Assembly: GCF_000003815.2 (NCBI RefSeq)
Contig: NC_049985.1
Location: 356,327 to 420,326 of the forward strand
DNA from: Branchiostoma floridae
Lineage: Eukaryota > Chordata > Leptocardii > Amphioxiformes > Branchiostomatidae
Direction of reading: 5' to 3'
Length of the DNA: 64,000 nt
Shown: positions 33,901 through 45,900 of the stretch, piece by piece
Layout of the letters: each line of letters begins with the position of its first letter
How positions within the stretch are numbered: the first letter of the stretch is position 1
Position numbers and translations under genes: made by a program
Notes under the pieces: model-generated
The model's input: only the letters and a program-made list of their open reading frames with translations
The model's database searches: none
What the model was told of the DNA's origin: nothing

Positions 33901-36900
33901 TCTATAACGTTTAAAGAGTGTCGTCTTCACCACTTTACAGAGACGTTATGAGAAACAACCACAACATGGAACGCTCTGGGTAGTCTCACATGTTCACATG
34001 TTGTTTGTAAGAACCTAGTTGTTCTAAGAACTAAGGATAGTAAGGGTAGCAAGAAGAATTTAAGTGGTCCTTTAAAAAGAAATACTTTAAAGTGTGAAAC
34101 ACCACACATAGTACTAACAGTATTCCCATAGTGATCTGTGTTCATAATGTATGAAGATACAAATTGTGGCAAAACCCACTCTGCTTGTAACTCAGAACTA
34201 AGATTAAGTCCAAGATCCGACAAAATTTGAGTGTGACAAAAGTTGTCTTAATTTAAGACTCCAAACCTATGACAGACAGCCAATACCAAACACGGATCTT
34301 GGGGACTTAGATCTGATAAGTTCAAGGAATTAATCTTTTGTCCCTTTAACTTTAGTTTAAGCAATTCTTGACTCCAGTATCTGGTATTATGTGTGAAGGT
34401 TCACAGTTCGGTAACGAAAAGAGGAAATAACATCAGAATCATTGTTTTTGCTTGTCATATCTAAACCCATTGTGAACTTGTGAGACCATCCTGTAGAAAG
34501 TGTGTACCACGGACACCAGACGATGGGTCACGGGATGGGGAACCTCACCATGTTTCACTCACCAAGACATATTGCCTAGCAACTAGCCACAGATTGTAAC
34601 TAGCAATACATAATTTGTAGCAAGTAACACCTAACATAGTAACAACTAGCAACACCTAGCTAGTAATGCCTAGCAAACAGTGACTAGCAAAGCCTAATAA
34701 CTAGCCATACATAGCAACTAGAAACACCAAACTAGCCACAACAAGCTATGATTAACATCCTATCACTATTGAATAACTAACCATAGCTTAGCAGCTAGCA
34801 TTGCATAGCAACATTTAGCACAAACTATCCTTAATGTGGAAGATGGAAAAAAATGGGAGAAATATTCTGCATGTCCTCACCTCTTTCAGCTTGACGATGG
34901 TAGTCTGCAGGTCAGAGGGCAGCCCGGTGGGAAGGTTGGGGGGTTTCTCGGGGTTGATGCCGTCTCCCGCGCCCTGGCTAACATCGGTGAGACCGGACAG
35001 GATGCTGCTGGTCAGGAGGGAGGAGCCAGCGTCGCCACCTGCTGACAACGGGGAGAAGTGCATCCGCGAATGGTTTCATCAGGTTGGTACATCACTGAAT
35101 GAAGAGACTCTTTTTAGACAACCAATGCTTTATTCTCACCGACGTTTCTGTCACCTCCTTCAGGGCAATTCTGATTGGTTGTGTAAAAAGCATTGATCGT
35201 GTAAAAAGAGTTTCTTTATTCAGAGGGTAGTGCAGGTGTCAGGCTTACTAGAGATGAACGCTTTACTACGTAGCATGTACAAGTATTGGTGCAATGGCGG
35301 AGTGGGTAGAGTGTTCGCCATGAAGTTGCATTCCACAGGTCGTGAGTTCGATCCCCGGCAGAGTCATACCAAAGACTCTAAAAATGGTACATGCTGCTTT
35401 CTCTGCTTAGGACTCAGCACTAAAACTAGTAAAAGGGAAGAGTATGGGAGTTAAACAGGTATGTTATATTTTATCTAACCCGTATACCTTCCTCATGACG
35501 TCAATGAAAGCAGCCTGCCGATTCTCACGAATAACTAAAGGCTCAAACGAACAAACACACCCTACCTAATGTCCCGAACCCAGCGGAAGCGAGCAGGTTT
35601 GATGGCGACATGTTGCTGTTGTGTATCGGGAGGCCTGCTGAGGGTGGGGAGGTGCTGTTGGAGGTAGTTCGGTACAAACAAACAAACAAACAAACAAACA
35701 CACCCTACCTAGTGTCCCGAAGCCGGCAGAAGCGAGCAGGTTTGATGGCGACATGTTGCTGTTGTGTATCGGGAGGCCTGCTGAGGGTGGGGAGGTGCTG
35801 TTGGAGGTAGTTAGGGGGTTCTGGCCGGGCTGGTGTAACTGTTGCTGTCTCTGTAGCAGCTCCGCCACAGTAGGGGTGCTCTTCTTACGGGGCTTGGTCG
35901 TGCTGCAGGTGAGGAAGATGAAAAATGGCAACAAATTTCCTTGCTTTGTTTTTTTTTTGTGCAAATTTGATCAGGCCACATGGACCACTTCTGGGCACTG
36001 AACTAACACACTTTCTGTAGCACTGACCACACAGCATCTCTCCATAAAAGAGAATGATGGAGTAACTTTTATTCAAAAACCATCAATCTTTTTCCAAATT
36101 ATGATTTTTCCAAAATTTAATTATGATATTTTAGATTATTTTTAATGTTCGTTTCAGCTTTCTTAGGCTATTCATTGTTTTATGTTTTGCCTACATACTT
36201 ATGGGTGGTAGAACAGTAAAATCTGCCTACAACCTACTTTTTTAAAATACATATGTACATGTATTAGTGTATTAGTAATTGTAATAAATCAAATCAATTA
36301 AATCGTTGCATCTTTGGGAATTCTAAAGTAAGGAATTAAGAAAGAGTCAGACTTTATTTCTCATTTCAAATTATGTTTTTTTAGACAAAAATAAACCATA
36401 TATTATTAAGATGCAGGGCTTGAAATACTTTTTTCTGCATACCTGCGCTGGTGCAGGTAACATTGAAGATTACCTGCACCGGACAAATTTTACCTGCACC
36501 ACTCTGAATTTAGGAAGAATACTAAAATTGTTTAGGAAACATTGCTATTTTTTGTTTCATACTTAATAGGTGGTAACAGTCGATGCAGCTAATAACAATC
36601 CACATACACCTACATCATTGGACATTTATGTATAAAACCCAGTACATGGACCAGTGCAGGTTAGGTGCAGGTAGACACCAGAAATACCAGCACAGCACCA
36701 ATTTTACCTGCACTAACCTGCATATGCAGGTGGCATTTCGAGCCCTGAGATGCAATCTTGAGTGTACATTGCCTTAAGGATACTCTGAACAATCCCTACC
36801 CGTCTCCTTTCTCCCGAGGTTTCCGTGGCTTCTTGGGTTTGTTGGGGTCCAGCGGGTCCTTTAATCTCTTCCGTTTTCTCACCCCGTCCTTCTCTACACC

Positions 36901-39900
36901 GTCTTTGGAAGGTTTTCTCATTTTCTGAAGTAACAAGAAAAACAGACATATTTTATAGGAATCTAACTTTCAGCATACAGCAGGGCTCGAAATTCATTTT
37001 TGGGATTAGGTGCACTGGTGCACCCAGCTTAAAAAATTGGGTGCACCAAAACATTTTTGGGTGCACTACTTAAATTTAAGTAGAATGTCAGAAAAACCTA
37101 ATTTCAAAACTTAGTTACATGTTATCAAATTCTTAAACAAGTTCCATGATAGACATTTTTATTATCTCTCTAACACTTGGATGTCAAGTATGTGTATGCA
37201 CCCAGTATTTCGAGCCCTGGCATAGAACAATGTAGGGTCTAATCATTCATGCAATATTAATGCACTTGTAATCAAATAGTTATTTAATATATTGAGACAA
37301 AGCTTTAGTCTTGTTGGTCAAGACTGTTAAAATTAGATGTAAAGAAATGAATATTATCTGTGTTTTACAGCAATAAGAAATAAACAAGTCAATCAGAGCT
37401 AGTCAGAAAAAACACAGAGAATCCCAAACCAATACATCACTCCCTTGGGGAGAAGTAATAATAAATGAAATTAGGGCTCAAAGTTAAGTCTTAGGTGGTC
37501 AAGATTTCCATGCAGCCCAGGAACTCAAGGGGTATGTGATACACATACATAAAGGTTACATATCCAGGCAATTACAATACACACATTGCTCAATACATAC
37601 AACTAGATACATTTGTGAATCGTGAAAATGGTCAGATGTTTCAGATAGCACCCTCTTATGTTTCGTCCATGATGATAATCATAGCCACTAACCTTGGGAG
37701 TGGATACGGTAATACTTGCTCATGGTAAGCTTTGATCTATTTTCCACTAAGCTCTAATATTACATGACTCTAAAAACCACAGTTTTCCCTGTTTTGTTGC
37801 CTGCCCCTTTGCTGTAAACTATCTGAAACATCTAACCATGTACAATCCATCATCAATCCAATTGCTTGAGCAACCCTTGTTCTGTGCTTTTCCAAACATT
37901 TCAGAAGTTGTAGTTCCAGATGTCAACATTCAACTAAGTCAAGCCAGGAACTTCCTTTGTGTAGGTATGTAAATGTTAAACTGCATCAAACATGTAAACA
38001 AAAAAAATGAAGAAATAGAAGCAGCAGGAATCCTGCACCAGTTTCCTTACTCTCTTTTTCTTGGTGGCGTCCTTGAAGTCCCCTCCGGAATCCTCAGAGT
38101 CAGACAAAATCTGAGAAGGGGGTCCGAGTTAGACTTACAACAATATGCAAAAAAACACATGGAGTTGTGCAAAAATCTTTTCTAGTACTTTGACACTTTT
38201 CAGGCAAAAAAGTGTTAGGTCTAACTTCTTTGCCCACTTAATCCCATAGCAGAGAAAAATTCCTATTATCAGTGTACTGAACAACAGTTGAATGTTTTTT
38301 CAAACAGTTATTTACTAAATGGTCTACTAAGTAGTTACTAAGCTATTCCTATCAGTTATTGTACAGTATCATACTGTGACTGTGTAAATTTAGTAAATTT
38401 GTTTTCAATTCTAGAGTTTTTTAGTTTCAACATCTGCAAACTGGTGAATTCTCTTCCTTCCAAGTATTATCTATGTAACATGCATCATCTATTTCTACTA
38501 ATAACACTACTGAAGTGACCAAGTACATGCACATGTGCACCAGTGGTACATGTAGTTACAATCAGAACATAAAAAATTTTGAGAACCTTAAAGGATTCCT
38601 TCATGCTTTCCCTTCTGCCAAGACATTTGCTCACCTTTGGAGTTTTCCTTTTCACACCTGGTGCCTTGAAGTTCCCCTCGGAATCTGAGTCGGAGACATC
38701 TCGGAACTCTAGCACGCCGGAGTTGATGTAGAAGCCCCCAAGTTTGGTGGTGATGTCGGCAGGCACTAACTCATCATACTGGAAATGAAATGTTGTTGTT
38801 TCAAACGTTTATAAAATCTAAGACAGCCAGTACCTACTGTACTTGGTGATAACAAGTTCCACTATAGTAACTCAAAATGAGCACAAACAACTGTCACAAA
38901 CAACTGATAACAATGATTTGCAAGTCTGAGTTCTACTGCAAGTCTGATGACTTTTACTAAACTTGTGGCATGTAGTTTATCATTCCAAGCTTTGTACCTC
39001 ACCTGTAATTAATCTCCAAGCAGATCTTGCGGTGGTTTNNNNNNNNNNNNNNNNNNNNNNNNNNNNNNNNNNNNNNNNNNNNNNNNNNNNNNNNNNNNNN
39101 NNNNNNNNNNNNNNNNNNNNNNNNNNNNNNNNNNNNNNCAGGTCCTGCAATGGTCACAAGGAAATCAATCACTGTCATAAGCGCCCTCTGGCATAACATA
39201 CAGATACTGCATTGCAGATCATCATCAGATAAACATGCACTAAAACAGACAAGCCTAAAACAATTCTCTTGAGGTCTCATTCCTGTATTACTCCGAGTGC
39301 AGAGTCACAAAGAGTCCGTGCCCAAAACATGATTGGGTGTCAAAAGCTTGTGTGTAGGTGGATGATAAATTCCCTTTCATCGCCCCCACTTGATATCAGA
39401 AGGATTTTAGATAAAAGCTTGTATATTTCTGCTATCATCGTGCCGGAAAGTTTCATAATCCCATTGATTTGCGGACGTGTACGTTCCTTTGTTTTGAGTG
39501 CTGCGGCCAGGCCTTTCTCTGCTCAAAAGGCCCTCGGGCGGCTATCGGGTACTCGCAGTTTGAAATCCGATAACTCTAGTTGAGTGGGCTAGATTTGGGT
39601 GTCATTTTTTTATTGCCTAACGAACTAGTGCACTTGCAATAGAAAGCAAAACATCTCCAGAAATACTGGTTTTTAATTGGATTTGCGGGCATAGAAGTTG
39701 TGTGATTTAAGCTGTATTCCTATGGGACGGCGAAATTGTGGAATGAGACCTTGACTCTGGAAAGGGTCATTGCAATATCACACACACAGATACAAGCTCT
39801 GTCTTCCGACACAGTGCCATAGACAAACTGGACAACAATTCACAGCCTCTATGTCCTCAAAGAAAGGTCACAACATTGTGACCTTGACCTTTATACACAC

Positions 39901-42900
39901 CACAGGTGTTTACTGACCTGTATTCTGTCCCTTCTTTTGCCCTTGGCTGACTTGCTGACTGTAGACGGACCCTGAGAAAACAAGGTCAACATGTTATTTA
40001 CATAATTATCTATTGCAAATATTGTTGTTAATGATGTGATGTTATATACTCCATTATAGTTGACATGTATGTCATCCTACACCATGTATATATAAATGTT
40101 CTCTTTTTGTTTTCATTCCTATCATTTATGAACTTAGAAAATTGTTATTGATAAGTATCCTGTCCAAATCCATATGTATCTTCTCTGTGTTTGTCAGCAG
40201 GGCTAGCCCTTTGCAATAGCCATAGGCTAGTTGGGCAGCCCTAGCTGTGTGTTCTGAACAGCCAAACCAATAAATAAATAAATAAATAATTATTTACATA
40301 AATTTTGACATGTATGATGTAAGTACAGTTACTAACTAGGACTAAGAACTCAGAAGTCAACATTTGTATGAAAATATTTTTTAAGAATTTGTTAATGAAG
40401 ATTAGACATCCAGGTAATCCGATACACCATTTACTCCACTATGTTACTTGTAACATCTGACTGTATACAGAATTTGGGGTAACGCTAGTTCACTTTTATC
40501 CGTGGGGCGACCTTTATCCGTTGTCTTTAAAAACAGCACATTTGGCAGTATCAAGTCTGTGGACTGTGCTTTCAAATTTACAATATTTTTTAAATGTTCC
40601 TATTTGAAACCACCGTCCATCTACTTCATATACGTTTTTTTTTTACATACAACGGATATAGGATACCCTCGGTTAAAGGTGAACCAGCGTTAAGTTCCAA
40701 TCATCTTTAGTGTTGGTTAGGTAACTTAGACTTAGACTTACTATTTAGGTAAAGTTAAGTTTTCCATAGAATACAAAATCTATTCAATTGTAACTTTTGT
40801 GTGATGTAACATTAGTTTGTTACAAAAAATGTCGATGAGGCTCACGTATTTCTCTTCGAAGTGCCTGGCGATCCTCTCCACATCCGCTATCTCTTTAGCA
40901 TCTGCTGCAGCGAAGGGGTCATCGGAGTCAATGACCTCGGCGTCCTTATTTGGAGTTGGCCTACTGTCCTTGTCTTTACACTGTAGAAAAGGGAGGGACA
41001 GAACATGTGAACAATGATTCAACGAGGTTTGTGATTAATTCATGGTTCAAACTATTTTACAGTATGATTTCCAGTACTTTGGCATACTGTGAATGCATTT
41101 CAGTTGGCAGGTATTTAATTTTGCGGTAGCTCAAAAAAGGTCTTTTGGCGGTGGTTTTAAGTGCGGTCAAGTGGTCACCGCAAAAACCGCGAACATTAAT
41201 CCACCGCAAACATTTCTGTATTTACAGTATTGTGACTTCTATTCTAAGGCACTGGGAAATATTTCAGTTTTAAATACCAAAACAAGGCATTCACTGATTC
41301 ATAGATATGCCAGGTAGCAGACTTCACTTCTTTCACATACATGTAGGTCTCAAAGTAAGAAGATGCAAGGTCACTTGGCAGCTGTGAACGATTGATAAAT
41401 TAGTCACTGAACTGGAGTAAAATGTGTCCAAATGAAATGGTGAGTTTCATTTCATAGCAAATTTTACTTGAAGTATTTCCCTTTGTGGCTTTTGTTTTAC
41501 TAACAGATTATAAAAATGAACCAAACAATGAAACACAGACTTATCACTATTAGTATTAACAGCCATAAGTTGTTCTCAACTGTGACACACATCATCATCC
41601 CGGGCTGCTTGCCCGGACAAGTCCACCTTCTCCTTCCAGACGCCTCTGTCCCCCATAGCGTTCTTTAGGTCTTCGACCCGAAGCCCCACATCACGGGCAA
41701 GCTGGTCTATGTAGGTTACACACAAATGTTCCTCAAATGCTGTGGTATGTCACTTAAAAAACTCTGTAAATATCATGTCTACACGTGTTTCAAGAGAAGA
41801 GGGAAGAAACTGTGTACTTAGTATGTAGATATAGATAGAAAAAAGCATAACCTCGACATTTTATTTCATCTATTCAACTCAATGCATTTACCCCATGTTG
41901 GGCATGGATACGCAATAAAAACCATTGTCATCAGGGCTTGAAATACTGGGTGCATGTCCACCTTGGTGCATCCGGGTTTTTTCTGTGGGTGCACCAGTGC
42001 ACACAAATATTTTGTAGGGTTATGTATATAAAGATATCAAAGTATATTGGTATACACCATTGTCTTGACATCTTAGTGTTAGACAGAGAATAGAATGTCT
42101 GTCATAGTACTTGTACTTGTTTAAGAATTTGATTTTGAAGTTGAAGAAGTTGATGAAGAAGTTGAAGTAAATTGAAATTAGTCTTTTTTCTGACGTTCTA
42201 CTTTATCTTATGTGGTGCATCAGTGCACCAACTCCAAAAAATGAATTTCAAGCCCTGGTCATTAAATTTACTGTATTTTACACAAGTGTGACCTGACGTC
42301 AATATCACAGCTATAGTTACATGTGATGTTAACAGAGTGCCAACTTTTAATTCTACATTTTCGAAATGACCCCCTTCCACACCAATCTCCTTGTCACAAA
42401 CTTTTAGAGTAGGGGGCTAATATATGAAAGTAGCAGGCAAGGCACGTAGCGGCTTGCGGCGAGCCACGAAGTGGCGAGCGGGGGGTAGGTACGGGAGGGG
42501 GGTGTCCCCCCGTCCCGTAGGGGGGGTCTGGGGGGCCTCCCCCTGGGAAAATTTTTAAATGTAGACCCCTAGATATTGTTTGGGGGTGTATTTTTGGTAA
42601 CTTTTATTGTTATCTTTAAACTTTGAATTGACAAATAAATCCTGAATTTCAAAAAAATTCGGCATAGGTTCCCCGCTATGACCCCTAACCGGGGGCCAAC
42701 TATCAGAAAACTGCCAGAGCTTTATCAAAACAAATTGCTGGGGGATTTTGTAACAGGGAGCACTGGACTTTTTTTAAACTTTTATTTTTCGAAATTCTAC
42801 CCCAAAGTAGCCGGCTGGAAAAATGTAAGTAGGCGGCTAAAATCGCCGCCTGCCGCCTTGTTTTGACAAGGCTGTCCTGATTGGTCGCTTCACTTCAATG

Positions 42901-45900
42901 CCATTCCCACTACGCTAAAATAAAATCCTGGCTAGAACCCTGTACTACCAGTACATCTGTCCAATATTGCAGTGCAGCTTTTACTATCAGTTTATGTGTG
43001 CTGGGCAATGGTAGGAACGTCATAGGCTGGCACATGAATATCATGGTGCTGGTCAACTGCAATTTCAACAGACGTGTACCTGTAAGATTTCTTTAGTTTA
43101 AATTTAACAGGTTTGTTCAAAGCATGACCATTTAACCACTTCTAGGCAATGAACTAAGTTATTGGATGGTAAAAATCATTATGCATTGAGAGTTTGAGAC
43201 AGTAGTGAACACAGGTTTTGGAGGCTTGAAGATAAAGACTTAGAATTTTACAGTTGTACAAACTGGATGGTAGCTTAATGTTTGTTACTCAAATAGTCGA
43301 CAAATTTTACATGCGCTATTTTTCCAAATCATTTATACTATTTCAAATTATTAAGTTAGAATGTGTATAGTGGTGTTATTGAAACTAACAACTTCAAAAT
43401 GAACACATTCTTCAGATGAATTTCAAAGATAATACAGGAATAATACACAATTGTAATAAGCTGAATGTACATTCTTAATGCTCACAAAAGTTAATGTACT
43501 TATTCAATAACATTTACATTATTGCAAGCAGCAGAGTCACATTTATTTTAATGCATGCCATTTATATCATATGATAACATACTAGTTAAGTTATTATGTA
43601 CATACATGTATATCAGGGGCATCTGTACGCATGTACATGAATGTGTAACAAGACACCATTCACACCTGTCTTCTAAATTTCCATATAGCCCGAGGAAATG
43701 ACATATACTGTCAGTCAGTACATAATATCTAGATAGAAGAGCTGATACAAAAAGATAGTAGACATGGGCAATCTTTACACTATTCAGGGCTCGAAATACC
43801 ACCTGCATATGCACGGTAAAATTGGAGCTGTGCAGGTATTTCTGGTGTCTACCTGCACCTAACCTGCATTGGTCCATGTAAAGTTTATACATAAATGTCC
43901 TATAATGGTATGGTATATACAAATGTAGATTGTCATTAGCTGCATTGACTGTTACTACCTATAAAGTATAAAAGAAAAAATAGCAATGGTTCCTGAACTA
44001 TTTTAGTATGATCTAAAATTCCTAAATTAGGATTGGTGCAGGTTAAATTTGTCTGGTGCAGGTAATTTTCAATGTTACCTGCACCAGTGCAGGTATGTAG
44101 AAAAAAGTATTTCGAGCCCTGCTATTAGTATTGCAGTACAAGCAGACGTATCAATTATCAATTATAATGTATGCCATTCATAATCAGAATAGCACTAGTC
44201 TACATTCATGTAATAAATGTATGATTGTACATAAACATATATGAATTAGTAACAAGATCCAAATTACATGCATCTTCTAAATTTCCATACGCCATGACAA
44301 TATTATGAGTAAAGCTACCAAAATTACAAATGTATCCGCATGTACCAAACCATCCAACGTTGAAATGATTTTTTACTTCAACAAACTGCACTATTTCCTA
44401 CATTGTAAATATTGCATAGCCAGCTCGGCACTGCGATACATAAATGTGCAGCACATAATGTAGACAGATGGCTGTGACCACACACATCACATTACACCGC
44501 AGGGAACTGTAGATCGCCTCTCAACTCCTGTCTTTTGACCAGGTTAGCTATTTTTTGGCCCATTTTCATCTCCAATTCCAGCACAAATCCAACAAAAAAA
44601 TCACTGTTGTTTCCCATAAATTGTAATTTCAGAGCTAGAGATCTGCAGGAATGGTCTGCAGTCAAGGTAGGTGGTGAATATATAAGTAATACATTGTTAC
44701 AGTTGGTCCTGAAAGATTCCCAGTGGCCTTATTTTTGTACTGTGACCTCCCCATTGCAAATTCAATGGCCCCATGCAATGTATCTGCCTTGTAATTTTGT
44801 ATGACAACGGAATTACAAAATTGTTTAAACACAAACCTAAAATGCCGCAAAAACCTTCCTTTCCCTCTAATAGCACACACACAAAAAAAAAACACACACG
44901 AAAGGACATGACAGCACTCAGTCTCTACTTCCTTTAAGCAACATTATAATATGTGTATTCGATCAGAATTAATAGATTTACAGCACATGTCAATATGGGC
45001 TGCAATTTGCCTCATATATCAGTAGACTGAGTAGTGAAACATGTGTACTAGTAGTATGTTTTACCTGTCTAGAATATGACGTTCCTGAATGTACATACAG
45101 TTGACTTGTGCAAACGCAAAGACGACTTATGAACAGTCAGCAGGGCTCGAAATACTGGGTGCATGTGCACCCAGGTGCACCCAAAATTGGAGCTGTGCAT
45201 CCAATTACTTTCTGTGGGTGCACAGGGTGCACCCAATATTTTCATAGGCTTATGTATGTAAAGATATCAAAGTATAGTAGTATAGAAATATAACAAAAAT
45301 GCCTGTCATGGTACTTGATGAAAACATAACTAAGTTTTGTTATCAGGTTTTTCTGACATTCTACTTAAATTTAAGTGGTGCACCCAAAAATGTTTTGGTG
45401 CACCCAATTTTTTAAGCTGGGTGCACCAGTGCACCTAATCCCAAAAATGAATTTCGAGCCCTGGTCAGTCACTCAGTGGGCAAGATTGTTAACGAGTATG
45501 CAACACTTTGTGCTGCCACTTTAGCTGTCTTATTCTTAACTTTTATTGTTGAATGCCCAATATCAATCAAGGCAAAATGACTGTACTAGTGTACAAGAAT
45601 TTGGAACAAGTTGGACAGTAGTACAATGGATTTCATGACAAAAATAAATGTTTTCTGCAGGGAGTGTAAAGTTGATATTTCAATTACCAATTTTGTGGCT
45701 ATTCCAAGGAGGTTTTAAAAACCTCATTGGTAATACATTATACAGAATCAGCAAAATCTGAACAAAACCATGACAATTATGCACCTTTCCAACAGCTCAT
45801 CAATATGCAAATATGTAAATTACAGCCCCATTAATTAGCTTTACTTTCCAATCATAACAAATGAACATGATCTGCTAAAAAAATTCTGCACACAAAAAAA

